NCBI GenBank assembly: GCA_905221605.1
Contig: CAJNDS010002664.1
Coordinates: 241,234 to 305,233, forward strand
Length of the DNA: 64,000 bases
Direction: 5' to 3'
Source of the DNA: Symbiodinium natans
Lineage: Eukaryota > Sar > Dinophyceae > Suessiales > Symbiodiniaceae
Program-made: the position numbers and the translations under genes
In this document: in pieces, positions 35,405 to 46,455 of the stretch
Position numbering within the stretch: position 1 is the stretch's first letter
Layout of the letters: each line of letters opens with the position of its first letter
Notes under the pieces: generated by a model
Databases searched by the model: none
Told to the model about the DNA's origin: nothing
The model's input: the letters and a program-made list of their open reading frames with translations, nothing else

Positions 35405-35590
35405 TGTGCTCTTGTTGCTGTTGTTGCTGTTCTTCTCTTGTTGTTGTTGTTCTTGTTGTTGCTTTTGCTCTTGCTGTTGCTCTTGCTGTTGCTCTTGCTG
35501 TTGCTCTTGCTGTTGCTCTCGCTGTTGCTCTTGCTGCTATTGTTGCTGCTGTTGCTGCTGCTGGTGTTGCTGCTGTTGCTGTTGCTCCCC
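35405..35590. repeat. GTTGCT/CTTGCT hexanucleotide microsatellite
   Basis: Long (TTGCTC)n/(TTGCTG)n array. The minus strand would read as Gln/Glu runs in one frame, but no flanking coding context supports a protein. Confidence 0.93.
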
Positions 35591-36421
35591 GGGTCGGCAC
35601 GGGGCGTGCCCGGCTGTGGGCGACAGCCCCTTTAGATTAAACATGGCGGAACCCTCCGTGAGCCCGCGGACGACCACATCTTAGACACCGGCGAGGAGGA
35701 TGCGACGGACGGCATAGGCTGCTGCTCTTTGAGCTCCTACAAAGTGATATGATGTGGCAGTGAGCTACAGTAACTACAAGAAGTACAAGTCCCGTTCAGG
35801 CCTTTGGAGCTTGGTCTTTCTCAACCTTGTCCAGCAACTGACCCTTGCACATCACAAGGCTCGCGGAAGCGCGACTGGCTCTTCTCTGCCTCAAGCTAAG
35901 CTTCAACCACTGCACTACCACTGCTCACGCTGTCAACACAAGTTCATCGTGCCTCGTTCGCCGAACAGCGAGGAGGATCCCACCAGTTGCAGAAACAGCC
36001 AAGACGTGTGCGCCCTTACTTTCACTTCTCTCGGAATTTGAGTTGGTCGAGGAGGAGACGGGCACATTGCACTGCACTTGCTCAGGCGCATGCTCCAAGA
36101 CCAGACGCTGGCACAGCCGACGCAGATCGGGGCGCATGCTGCGCCTGCACGCTCCACCCAATCTACACACGGGCGACTGAGCTCAGTTAACCCTGCGGCA
36201 TGCACCATCACTACATGATCCTCTTCGGATCGTCCATCTGAACGTTCCCAACATGCCTTCAAAGGCGTCGTCTGGCTTACCGCGCTGACAAATCCCAGCG
36301 CAGCCATGCTGGGCAAATGCTCTTGATTGGTAACCGTGTCAACTCGAAAAGTCGGTTCCCAAATCAGCAGCTGGTAGCTAGCAAGCTGGGTTTCAAATCG
36401 GCAGTTCGGGCTGAAACTCAT
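35591..36421 (-). CDS. Candidate gene, unassigned
   Basis: Minus ~36190-36421 reads MSFSPNCRFETQLASYQLLI … GRSEEDHVVMVHAAG, and a second frame ~36020-36150 reads DLRRLCQRLVLEHAPEQVQC then NVPVSSSTNSNSERSESK. The two could be joined by a short intron near 36150-36190. No domain recognised. 35591-35920 has nothing supportable. Confidence 0.35.
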
Positions 36422-36739
36422 TTCATATGGCTGGCTGCAACGCAGAACTAAGCTGCTAGGTATGTCACAGGACCGTGTGCCACCATGCTACACCTGCTGA
36501 ACTTGTCAGGATGTGAGCGGGAGAACCAATCCCAACATGTCGGCGACAACTTGAAAGTACCTGTCGAAAAAGCACACGAGGAGATAGATGCCCCTTGTTT
36601 TGCTTCTGCACGGCACCCCGCAGCTTGTTTCACCGCAGGACCTCAGATGGTGCAACTGCCATATTCTTCATGGTGCTCTTCATATCGAAGACCCAGCTAC
36701 AGCAAGGAAGCAGGTCACGCCACTGGCCACAAGGCTCAC

Positions 36740-36832
36740 CTGGCCCTCATCGGAATGCATCCAAGCTTCCTTCGCCCATCTACGCAAAAAACGATGCAGG
36801 CAGCCATCCTGGCATTTCGGGCGCAGACTTTT
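36740..36832 (-). CDS. Candidate internal exon, unassigned
   Basis: 31 codons, phase 0 at both ends, between GGGCAG and the consensus-like donor CCAG|GTGAG: KSLRPKCQDGCLHRFLRRWA then KEAWMHSDEGQ. No partner exon placed. The flanks 36422-36739 and 36833-37173 hold only competing plus-strand frames. Confidence 0.45.
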
Positions 36833-37173
36833 CTGCCCAGGCGATAGTTGTTTCATGTTGCTTATTACTAACATCTTCGCAAGCAGATGCCAAGAATCGT
36901 TCGAGCATATACCGTTGCCGTCTGATGCCAACAAACAGGATGGGCCCACTGGAAAGACCAAAGCGATCTTCACTCGTGGTCTGGGTGTTCGCTCCTGTCA
37001 GACAACGTGGTCACATAATATCTCACAACCTGGACGAGGGCACTTATCAAAATATTGTACGATATCACGAATCTTTGCGAGAGGTGCTAAAGTTGAAAGT
37101 CTCGGCATCCTGCCAGTTGTATCTGCAAATCGGACCGAAATCTTCACATCAACCACTTCAAACATGTCCGCCG

Positions 37174-37975
37174 CTACAGTGTGCTACAGTAATGTCCCGG
37201 AGGCGAAGATGGTGGAGGCAACGGCGGGGGAGTCTGCGAGGTCGATGCCAAAGAGGCCTTTCGCCGCGCTGGCCACACTTGTGCCAAAGCGACACGTTGA
37301 GTGACACAACGCTCTTCCCATTGATTCCCATTGCTGCTGATGAAAGACACGACATCCAAGCCTGGCTCCAGTGCAGCCTTGGCCCACTTGACCCTGTCGA
37401 TGTTGGCGCAGGGGTGGCGACCGCCTGCGAGGGCAGCCGAGCACGGTCCGTGGCACGGGGAGTCACTTGAGATTGACACCGACGACACCACGAGAAACTC
37501 GAAGGCATGACAAAAAAACTTGGCTACGGCCACGGCCGTCGCTCTGATTTGTGGCTCGTATGGTACCTGGTCCTCCGCTGCCATCTTCAACGCTTCTGTG
37601 CGCATGCACGCTTTGACTGCTGCTCTCCTCTTCCGAATGTGCCTCCAATGCCTGCCGCTTCTCCTCCTGGCAGCGGCAGAGAGAACAACAAACGCAGACT
37701 CGCATTCTCGCATACACTTGCTTACTTCAGATCCTTGTACCTCGTCACAATAACCGGTAAAAAGATTGCCGATAGCTGGGGAACAGCCCTGAAGATAACC
37801 ACTCTTGTTGGAGCCCTGAACCCACAACACCAAAGGACCACCTAGCCGAAGGCACCGCCGCTACTAAAGCCCCCAGGCCAGCCTCAACGGCTTGGCGACG
37901 GCGTTCCTCCGCTACCAAAAGGAGCTGCTTGTGAACTGAGTATACAGACAAGGAGGTCGGCAGGGCCAGCAGCAT
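37174..37975 (-). CDS. Two-exon gene, function unknown
   Basis: Exon 1 37842-37975 starts at ATG (MLLALPTSLSVYSVHKQLLL) and ends two bases into a codon at AG|GTGG. Exon 2 37174-37666 starts after GCTGCCAG with one base, giving Arg across the join, and stays open 164 codons: a basic region (RRSGRHWRHIRKRRAAVKAC), CHAFEFL, CANIDRVKWAKAALEPGLDV and a Pro-rich tail. Product about 209 residues. The first ~20 residues could be a signal or transit sequence. Other frames in 37184-37456 also look coding, so exon 2 may be further divided. Confidence 0.45.
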
Positions 37976-38040
37976 TGCACCGATAACTCAACGGGACAAA
38001 GATTGCGCTTCCTCCGAATACCTAGATTCTTCGCAACCCC

Positions 38041-38071
38041 TTAACCCTAAACCCTAAACCCTAAACCCTAG
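38041..38071. repeat. Telomere-like (CCCTAAA)n
   Basis: Four units, 66 bp upstream (minus sense) of the two-exon gene's ATG. Confidence 0.95.
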
Positions 38072-38274
38072 TGCTCTACTAAAGTGGGGGGCGTCGTGCC
38101 TCTGCAGCTTCGGCCGCCTCAGAGACATCAAACATCCTCTGACAAACCATGACCTCCACGAGCCAAGGGAGGCCTCGAAAAGCTGCGGAACTCCTGCTTG
38201 GCTCCCTACATGGGCCATGCGCACTTTGTTCTCCTGAGCTGCCTGCAGGTCTACTGATCCGCGGAAAAGGCGAC

Positions 38275-38469
38275 TTGTTTCGCGCTTTGTGGAGTATGCC
38301 CCGGCCTCAGCAGCTTCGCGGGAGAGTCGCGTAAACTCCTCCTCTTCGGCCTTCTTCTGGGCCTACACACTCTGAGGACTCGCAAGAGACACCACTTCCA
38401 CAGGTTGCCCACAGCATTCTGGGCCGCCTCTCGATTGTTCTCATTGTCAAACTCATTCTTGTCGATGTC
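38275..38469 (-). CDS. Two candidate exons, unassigned
   Basis: Exon from 38469 after GCGCAG: DIDKNEFDNENNREAAQNAV GNLW, to about 38395. Exon 38275-38362 after GTGTAG: AQKKAEEEEFTRLSREAAEA GAYSTKRET, GT donor. Charged and helical. They may belong to the GTPase gene upstream if that gene skips the element at 38628-38712, or to a separate gene. Confidence 0.45.
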
Positions 38470-38627
38470 CTGCGCGTCTTCGGATCCACAAGGCTACTCA
38501 CACTGTGCTACTGTCAGTTTGAGCTCGGTCCTCGACACGGCTAAAAGCCTTTCGTCTGTGTTGAGTGGGCCTGAAATGTACAAGCTGAGTTTTCAAACAT
38601 GTGCGACCACAACGGGTACTTCCTGTC

Positions 38628-38712
38628 AAAGTAAGTGTCCCCCAAAATACCGCCAAATACGAATATGAACCCTAAAATAAAAGGTCCCCCTGTTTTGGCG
38701 AACCCCCCAGAT
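38628..38712. repeat. Dispersed GGGGTACC-type element, copy E
   Basis: TGTCCCCCAAAATACCGCCA and GGTCCCCCTGTTTTGGCGAA form imperfect inverted arms. It overlaps the predicted end of the GTPase gene. Confidence 0.6.
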
Positions 38713-40894
38713 GGAAACGCGGCGGCCTCCACAGATCTTCCTTGGCGTAGATCTCGCTGAGCACGCTGCGGAAGAGCTGCTTCACCTGCAGCGATTCAGC
38801 AGTTGATTTCTCGTAGCCGGCCGAAAGAAACAGCAGAGTCCACAGCGCCCACACACGAGGGCCTTTTTCAGGTCATAAGCAGAGAGCTCGAAGTAGGAGA
38901 TGTTGCTGTCTTTGGCGTATCTGCGGGCTCGCCCCACTCAAAAACATTCAACGGAAAACAACACACCTGCTGACTAGTCCCGGCCGGCCTTTGCGCCAAC
39001 CGACGCTGCTCTCCGTCTGGAACAGCAGAAGAGCATGTGGCTTAACTAAAGCATTCTCAGCCGGCTACTGCTAGCGGCCTCGGGCTGCAGCCTACAAGCA
39101 AACGGCAAGGTCCCTCGTTCTCAACTCTCTCAACCTTTCCTCGCGCACCCCTGCAAACTAACATGGGTAGGGGGTTGTGAGTTCGTCTGGTCATAGGCGA
39201 ACGCCCGATCTCTATGTCAGACTCGCGATGCAGGTCAGCATTCTCTACGTACACAGCCAAACACCAGAGAGCAGCAAGTTTGCTTGGCAGCCGAATGATG
39301 TGCGCACCTGTAGCGTCCGCATCCAGACAGTTTGCCACCAAGCACACCACAGGTCCTCAGATCTGACGAATTCTGCAAATGTTCTCCTGAAGCTCTTACA
39401 AGAATAAAAAAAAACTTCTTACAATCTCTTACACAACAATTTGCAATGGCGCACGTGGTTTGGCCCCAAAATGGCGGAAGTGACACTGTGCAGATGACCG
39501 TCTCGCTCTGTCTCCTCTACACTTTCATGTTGATTTCAGGGCTTCCCTCGCATAGGGTTTAGGGCCTAGGGCCTAGGGCTTAGGGCCTAGGGCTTAGGGT
39601 TTAGGGTTTAGGGTTTAGGGTTTAGGGTTTAGGGTTTAGGGTTTAGGGTGTCTCTGAGCGGCTCGTGGAAGCGTCGATGTCCATTCTCATCGCGCTGTGG
39701 AGGTCTTGTGCCTGGAAGAAAGACAAGCTCCCCTAGCTCCCCATGGCTCCTCCTCCTTTCAGCCTTCTTTTTTGGTCGTCCCCGCCCCCCCCCCCCCCCC
39801 CCCCCCCCGCAGCAAGCACAGGGATGTCTCTTTCGAAGTCATGAGGACCACCGCAACCCTGACATCAGCGAACTTCATTGAACGCAACAATCCTGTCTCT
39901 TTGCCTCCTTGAGCGAAAGTTGGGACGTGCAGTCGAAGACGAGCCTTACTCAAGCAAAAATCACTTTGCTGCGAAACGTCATCCGACTTCCGAATCAGCC
40001 TACTTCGTCCAAGGGACATGAAAGCCATTCGTCGAGGCGACAACGGCCGGTACTCGCTAACCTCCAGCTTCTCTCTCTCCTACTTACACCGCTGTAGCAC
40101 TACTTGCCCTGACACTTACTTTCACTTTTCCCCACGCCGCCACTGTGAGAGGTGTTCTTGAAGGAAAGCTTAGGAACTACAGCTCTCAATTTTTGTTTGC
40201 AAGGCTTCCTTGTTTGACCACTTACTCTGGGAGAGTTCTCTCGGCGCTGCCTCCGGAATCTCATAGCCCTGGAGCAGCTCCACAGCCTCCCCATCTGTAT
40301 GGACTGCCCGGTCCATCCTGAGGAACGTGTCCTCAGCTTGGGCTGAGGACAGGTGCATATGAACACACAAACCTCCAGTTCTTGCTGCTTTCTAGGAACA
40401 GGGGGTAGCGGTATCAAAAGTGCACCTCAACACAATGTCTCGGAGATTGCCGGGGAGCTATTTTCCGAGGTTGATCGTACTCATCCAGGCCATCAGACTT
40501 GCTGGCGGCATAGGTGTCCTCGATCCTTGGCATGTTGGGAGGTTCCGCTTTTTCGAAGCTTTCGCAAAGCTCTGCTGGGCCGAAGGCTCGACCATAGCGG
40601 GCTGTGGGGGTGCAGCCGCATCTCCTCCTTTCACAGACGGCCCCACTCTTTGCCCAGCAGGATTTGACGGCAGCTCTGCTCTGGCCTTTGGAGGTCACGT
40701 TGAGGGTTTTGTAGTAGAGCTGCGCGCTCTCCGTCTCCTTACACGTGGCAGCCGTGGCAGCTAGCCCCGAATCGGTCACGGGAGGATTCGGCCTCAAGCA
40801 CTGTTGGGCAGGAGTTGTTGACAAAGGCATTGATCAAGGTCGTCTTGCCGCATCTGGAACCACCAAGGACTGTGATGCTGAACAGCTCAAGCTC
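38672..40894 (-). CDS. Divergent small GTPase, multi-exon
   Basis: Exons: 40802-40894 (SITVLGGSRCGKTTLINAFV, a P-loop GxxxxGKT), 40699-40737 (ETESAQLYYKTLN), one near 40470-40575 with IEDTYAASKSDG, one near 40217-40341 ending at A|GTAAGT, 39308-39355 (PVVCLVANCLDADAT, G4 position), 38863-38927 (YAKDSNISYFELSAYD, G5 SA motif; GC donor) and 38672-38785 (VKQLFRSVLSEIYAKEDLW). Phases match across the joins I could test. The G4 motif is NCLD instead of NKxD. The G3 segment is not identified. The final residues run into a repeat element, so the true end may differ. Small GTPases switch between GTP and GDP to control traffic or signalling; the subfamily here is unclear. Confidence 0.65.
39557..39651. 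repeat. Telomere-like (TTTAGGG)n with GCCTAGG variants
   Basis: Decayed GCCTAGG/GCTTAGG units at the left, about eight exact units at the right. Lies in an intron of the GTPase gene. Confidence 0.95.
39786..39808. repeat. Poly-C run
   Basis: 23 or so C in a row after CCCG; on the minus strand a G-run within the GTPase intron. Confidence 0.95.
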
Positions 40895-41078
40895 CTAGGA
40901 TCAGCACGTGCTTCGTCTGCACTGCCGTGCTGGGATTGCGGAACAAGGAGCTACTGCTCATCTTAAAACAACACCAGGCATGTGCTATAAAGAAAAAAAT
41001 TAAGTGTGACAAGAGTCCATATCCAATCATCAGCGCGTACCAGCTGCTCTGCACCGATATGGAGGCCATACATCTAGC

Positions 41079-41587
41079 TTAAGTGGCATTTCTCAAGACG
41101 TAACGAGGTATCTTCCAAGGCATGTAGGAGACTTGTAGAAGCATGACAGCAAACGGTCCTACGAAGAACAGGCTTTCTGGCAAAATGCCGGATATGATGA
41201 AGACGATTCCAGTGCCGAAGTACAGGCACACTCTTTGCACAGATGAGAGACCTTCCTTCAGATTGACAGCATGCTCGTTTTTTTCGCAAGTTTCAGGGAC
41301 AGAGATACAGGTATGAAGAGGAGACGCACTTTGACGGTCTCAAGGCTCGCTTTGGAGACCCCCTCTAGCCCCGGCGCGAGAGAATCATGTACAGGAAGAG
41401 CTGATGCGGCGCCTCTAGCTCAGGACGCATTGATCCTCGGGACAGGTCTACGACTCTACGCCTGCGAGCATCTTGGAATCTATTCGCGTGCGTGGCTTTT
41501 CCATTCCGTCATGCCGCCCTGCCTGCAGTATGGCCGTTTGCTTCTTCTTCTGGTAGAACTCCTCACAAGCCAGAAGCACATCAAATG
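41079..41587 (-). CDS. 3' exons of a membrane protein
   Basis: Last exon 41079-41273: 64 codons starting HAVNLKEGLSSVQRV, then two hydrophobic segments (CLYFGTGIVFIISGIL and SLFFVGPFAVMLLQVSYM), a basic tail and stop. Exon 41523-41587 starts after GGGAAAG and ends at CAG|GC: FDVLLACEEFYQKKKQTAIL. A third segment near 41380-41430 (MRPELEAPHQLFLYMILSRR) lies between. Joins unproven. No family recognised. A C-rich run (41595-41625) and CCCTAAA repeats sit just upstream. Confidence 0.5.
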
Positions 41588-41666
41588 CTTTCCCCCCCCC
41601 CACCCCCCACCCCCCCGCTCCGCCCCCGCTCAAAAAAACCAAAACGCTCCTCGAGCAATTTGCTTG

Positions 41667-41755
41667 CCCTAAACCCTAAGTCCCTAAACCCTAAACCCTA
41701 AACCCTAAATTACTAAGCCCTGAACCCTAAATTGCTAAACCCCAAGTCCTTCAGA
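41667..41755. repeat. Telomere-like (CCCTAAA)n
   Basis: Exact units to ~41708, then CCCTGAACCCTAAATTGCTA-type variants. Confidence 0.92.
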
Positions 41756-41815
41756 GAGTCGCTGCTCCAAAGCTGCGGCCTCGGGGGCGCACTGAACACA
41801 CCTTTTGTCATGTTG

Positions 41816-42418
41816 TTTCAATGTGTATATATGTATATATGTGTGTGTATATTTCATATAATGTATCATGTAACATAAAATAGAATATCTAGTATCTAGT
41901 ACATATTTTAGATTTTGTCATACATCAAACCAACTATGAAATATAAGTACACCTATTACAGAATAAATAAATATGCATAACATATGATATGCAATGAGCA
42001 ATAGCTAATATGCAGTTTGTAATATACAACATGTACTATATAATGTATTGTGTACTGTGCTCTATAATACAATGTAGTGTATAATATATAACATACAGTG
42101 AAAGTATGTAGTATATAACATATAACATCTAATAGTATGCAATACAATATACTTGAACGTACTAGTAATATATACTATGATTTTCTTTTGAACTAGTATA
42201 ACGAATAATCTAGAGACAGTATCTAGTATCCAAAACCTATATATGTCAAAAGTGTTTCTTATAAGCTATCCGATTATAGAGCTTGCATCTCTTTTAATAT
42301 CATTTGATATAGCACAACAAAATTAATACTAGAGTATCATATCAAAACGCATAATATAATACATATGTTTTGAAGATATATATATATATATTATCACATA
42401 TTCTATACTTACATATAA
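41816..42418. other. AT-rich island, about 600 bp
   Basis: Markedly A+T-rich compared with both flanks, full of TATAAT, ATATAAC and ATGTAT words, no open frame of note. Begins with (TATG)n/(TATA) and ends with (TA)n at 42377-42391. Confidence 0.85.
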
Positions 42419-42599
42419 ATGCCTTTGCGAAGTGCTGTCTTGCCTACTTCCTCAGCGATGCCGTCTGAAAGAAGCCATGCAACTGAAGGATGATGTGCTC
42501 GACCATTTCTCGAAAGACCTTGTGCACACGGAGGAACTGCAGTGCAGAGACCTGCCAATGCGTGCTGACAGAAAGACATGTTACTGGGCAACTACCATG

Positions 42600-43544
42600 G
42601 CGTTAATATGAACGTGCTTTGTCGGATCTGGTCATGAGCTGGAACACAGCACAGAAGCTGCGCAAGCTTGACTGCCGAGCACGCAAGGAACTCTTGCTGC
42701 AATGGCACCTCGAAGTAAGGAAGCCTGGCATGCTCCATCATGCACACATGCTATATGCCTGTGAGTTCTCCCGGTCTGCTAGCACTGCGTCCAGTATGCA
42801 GCTCATACAATGTCTTCCACACAGCGTCTTCAAAATGCACGCTGGATGGGCGCAACTCAAGGACGGAATCTGAATCTGCCAGTATTTGCCGCATGTGCAT
42901 GTGCCCGCCGGTCTGAGGTCTGGACTCCTTGAGCTCGGAAAACGCTCGCGCTGCCCCAAGGTTGCGCTTGGTCTGCTCCTCGCGGAAGGAAAAATGAACG
43001 AGTTCCGTCGGAACTGCAGTCACGCCAGCAGCAGGAGATCAAGAAAAGTGACAAAGCGAGGTCCCCGAGTGGGTCTTTGTCAATCCTCAGGTCACGGGGA
43101 CATAACAGAATGGCCGCAAGCCCCAACGCATGAGTCACCATGACCGCTCATGCAGCCCAAGTCTCTTGTTGGCGACCAAGAACAGAGTGATGCCCTTCCT
43201 TGGAGCAGCTGAAGGCAACCGAGGGCCTAGCTAGCTCTCACATTGCGGGCACTGCCGAGGCTGAACAGGGCAAACTTTTCCGCCAGCATTCCGCTCGCTT
43301 CGGCCTTTTCAGCCACAGATCTGGAAACGCAAACAGCTTCCAGAACGTTCGCGCAGAGCGGCGAGGAGCTATCGACCGTATGGACTGGACCTGGCTTCTG
43401 TGGGAACACCTCGGAACGTTGGCACTGCAACGCCAAGAGTTTGCGTAGTACACTGGTGTACATCTCAGGGGAATCAGCTAAAGACGCTCTGCTTTTCGGG
43501 CATCCTGGACGTGAGGCGGCGATGTTTGTTTGATTTTGTGGCAT
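42600..43544 (-). CDS. Candidate multi-exon gene, unassigned
   Basis: ATG at 43544 opens a frame (MYTSVLRKLLALQCQRSEVF … LAEKFALFSLGSARN) that meets a GTGAG donor near 43246. A second exon starts after GACTGCAG near 43013 (PTELVHFSFREEQTKRNLGA … SVHFEDAVWKTLYELHTG) and meets a GC donor near 42757. A third may be ~42640-42730 (YFEVPLQQEFLACSAVKLAQ). The opposite strand at 43243-43533 also looks open. No family recognised. Confidence 0.4.
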
Positions 43545-43689
43545 TCTTGGAACTTTAAGACCATGAACCGATTGTCAGTTCGGTCTGGTGGTAGTCTGTG
43601 CATAAGGCGATCAACATCCTGCTGGTTGGGCAGCTTGCCAAGGGCTTCAGCGGTTCTTAACCCACTTCTCTCGACAATTTAACACTCCA

Positions 43690-43805
43690 GCGATACTTCC
43701 TGCGGATTCTCTGGCGGTAGGCACTCCAGGGACACTCCACGGGATTATTCAGGGGATTCCCTGTGGGAGTGTCTGGGGGTGGGTACTGCAGGATGCTTTG
43801 GGTGT
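43690..43805. repeat. Minisatellite-like, related to 14757-14965
   Basis: GGCACTCCAGGGACACTCCA and GGGAGTGTCTGGGGGTGGGT words in both orientations. Confidence 0.55.
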
Positions 43806-43887
43806 TGAAACTCTGTGGGATGGGAGACCCGAGCGGCAAGGAGCAGATCACCGGCACTACGGAAGCTGAGATGTCCATCAACAATTC

Positions 43888-44408
43888 TCAGAAAGTCTCG
43901 AAAAGTCTCGAATAGCGCAAGCTTACGCAAGCCAAACCAGAGCTGAAGAGCTCTTGCGAGTCCAAGCAGCAGGCCACAACGCCTTTCTTAACTTTGGCAT
44001 CTTGGATGTATGTCTTGATCCTTGCAACATCTTGCGACGGGCGCGGTTTGCACTCGACTTCCGCACGAACACCGGACTCACACCAAGGGCGCGGGCCAGC
44101 ATGCATTGGGCGGATCATCCGTCGGTGAGCCTCCGAAAATGCGATGCTCCACGATTCGCTGCGACTCCCTGCGATCTTGTCGGCTTGGCCGCGCACTGAG
44201 CACCGCCACACGACAGTTGCCAGCTTTCCGCCGGTTGAGATGACGGCATGCCCGGCAGCAATCCTCTTTGTTGCCTCGGGAAGCAACGATGGCTTTGGCC
44301 CATGTTGCGGGGTAGACTTGCAGCTGTGAAAGGTACAGCTTCTGAGCCGCAGGACTGTTTGGGACAGTTATCGCATCAATGCCGATGTAATCATGATCTT
44401 CCTGGGGC
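43888..44408 (-). CDS. Candidate exons, unassigned
   Basis: After GCCCCAG near 44399: EDHDYIGIDAITVPNSPAAQ KLYLSQLQVYPATWAKAIVA. In another frame down to ~43930: VECKPRPSQDVARIKTYIQD AKVKKGVVACCLDSQELF. The frame change between them has no room for a normal intron, so this is either two pieces with an unseen intron or a decayed gene. Confidence 0.35.
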
Positions 44409-44744
44409 ACTTCTCTGTAAGTTCGAAAGAACTGACAAGCACTTTAGGTCTTTCACATATCTTCATATGCCTACTTTGAATGTTAACACATCTTGGGGCG
44501 CATTCCGCCTCAGTACCTCAATTCAGTGCACTTTGCTTTCATGTACGCTATGTTGTCATCCTTCATGTTAAACCACCAGCTTCTCAGCGGCTTCCGAAGA
44601 CTCGGGCCGCCACCCCCCCCACATCCCCTCCCCAGGCCACTGTCCCCTGTTTTGCCCGGTTGCCTTCCTCGGCTCGGCGCCACTTTCTACACACAAATTC
44701 TCGGGTTCTGCTCGACTAGCCTTATGACACTGGATTTGTCACGT
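44409..44744. other. No gene supported
   Basis: Overlapping plus frames only; a C-rich run at 44608-44628. Confidence 0.4.
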
Positions 44745-45140
44745 TTCAAGGAATGTTTTTATATGGAAAGTTATGCTGTAAATCTGTTTTTGGGAGTTTA
44801 TGATTTATGATATGTTTGCGAAATTTCTACGCTTCTCTTCGATTGAAAAAATAGGATTGTTTTATGCAAGATTTATGTTTTTCGGTAGATTTTATGAGTT
44901 TCTTACTGTTTCTGAAAACTTGATGATTTTGGTCGGTCTTGTGTGTTTCTGTAATGAAAATGATGCAAGATCGATGAAAAACATACACTTTTCATAAATA
45001 AATTCATATATGTTGTTCATAAAAACGACGAAAAGCATAATATTTCCAGTCTCGTAAGTAATCAGAAATTTTCGTAAAAAAATATCATAAATCCAAAAAC
45101 TTCAAGGAATATCTTGAATCATAAACTGTTCAAAAAAAGT
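44745..45140. repeat. AT-rich long imperfect inverted repeat
   Basis: The left arm near 44800-44905 (GATTTATGATATGTTTGCGA … GATTTATGTTTTTCGGTAGA) is matched by the reverse complement of 45000-45095 (GGATTTATGATATTTTTTTA … ATTATGCTTTTCGTCGTTTT). The loop is near 44920-44960. Composition differs sharply from the flanks. No coding match seen. Confidence 0.7.
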
Positions 45141-45369
45141 TATTATTGGGCAACGTGCTCTCTGTGGCTGAACCCGGGGTCATAAGACTAGCCATGGAAC
45201 CGGTATGAAGCAGCAGATCACATTGGAGCCCATGGCAAATCGAAGCAAGACTAGAACCACATACACGCAACTTGCAAGCAGCGCCCCGAGTCTTGACCTG
45301 CACCCGTTCATGCTGCACGTGCGTCCTCAAACCGGCACGGCAAGTCCGCGGGCGTAGCCTTCGCTGCTT

Positions 45370-45427
45370 TCGGCGAACCATTCGGCGAACCATTCGGCGA
45401 GCCATTCGGTGAAGCATTCGACGAAGG
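45370..45427. repeat. 12-bp tandem repeat
   Basis: Four to five copies of GGCGAACCATTC with changes. Confidence 0.85.
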
Positions 45428-46455
45428 ATAACCTCCCATGGGTCATCCATGCTACCCATTGGGCCATAAGTTGCTGGCATGAACACCTCAGAAACAGCTA
45501 TGAAACATTCATGTCCGCTTCAACATGTTCTTTCCGCGAACGGATCCTGACGAATTCGGCCTGGACTTATCGTTATGTTTGTCTCAAGGTTTCATGGTGT
45601 CTTGGAGATTTCGTTTGGGGGTCCGTTGTTGCCAGCCCCCCGCACCATTACGCCTGAAGTCCCCTGGTTAATGAAGCACGCAGCTTCCTGCGATGGCTGG
45701 TGCTCGGGCAGGCGATGGCTTCGCGCCAAGTTCCCCGTGGAAGAGACTGGAGCCCAGAAGCTGGTGGACCTCTGACGAGGCACGTGCCCTGCACCCTCAC
45801 TTTGAAATTTGATTGCGAAGGGCAGAAGGCCCAAAAGTGGCTTGGCAAGAGCTTCAAGCCTCGCAGCAACCATGAACAACGGTTGAAAAAGAAGCGACTT
45901 GACCCGAACGAGGCTTAAAATATCTTAAGATGTACCGCACACGAAAGCATGGCGGCAGTGGCAGTCTTTTGAGCCCAATCAGAACGTTGGGCCTCTTGCA
46001 CTGCCAAAGGCCCATGCAAAGAATCCACAAGATCAGCGCCAGTACTTCACCCGCGCAAACTCAGAGTATCCTGAGCCTCAGGAGACCCTCTGCTGAGTGG
46101 AAACTAACGACTTCTGCCAACTGTGCGCCCTCTCCCGGTCGATCCGACATGCCGTCAAAGCGAGTGCGCTTTAGGGAAGCTTGCGCCACTCGTCCAGAGC
46201 AGACTTGGCAGTGTGATCCGTGTTCGCACATCCACCCAAAGCCGCCCTGAAAACAACGGATCACAGATGATCACAGCCGCCTCTGGGTACGGCTCTGGCT
46301 TCGGGGACCGGATCTTGCCTCGCCCCTGCGTCAGGACTGCCTGTGCAGATGCGTGCAGATGTTTGGCGCCCCTCAACCACAACATACATGCAACGACACG
46401 CGCAGACTTGGGTTGTGACCCTCCAAGGTGGATGCGTCGGAGAAGGGGTCTGGCA
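45428..46455. other. Ambiguous, no firm gene
   Basis: Plus frames end in a Lys-rich segment at ~45805-45918 (KAQKWLGKSFKPRSNHEQRL) but change frame twice upstream. Minus frames over 46155-46450 are equally open. Nothing can be assigned. Confidence 0.35.

Noticed and set aside
35073-35635. Open frames reading Gln, Leu, Cys or Ala-Thr repeats
   Set aside because: All derive from the GTTGCT/CTTGCT microsatellite.
36588-37470. Two overlapping plus frames of 238 and 291 codons
   Set aside because: Same strand, different phases, no motif, and the opposite strand has phase-matched exons.
44800-44997. Mitochondrial cox or cob fragment in the AT-rich island
   Set aside because: The open frame there shows none of the conserved residues I would expect; only composition suggests organelle DNA.
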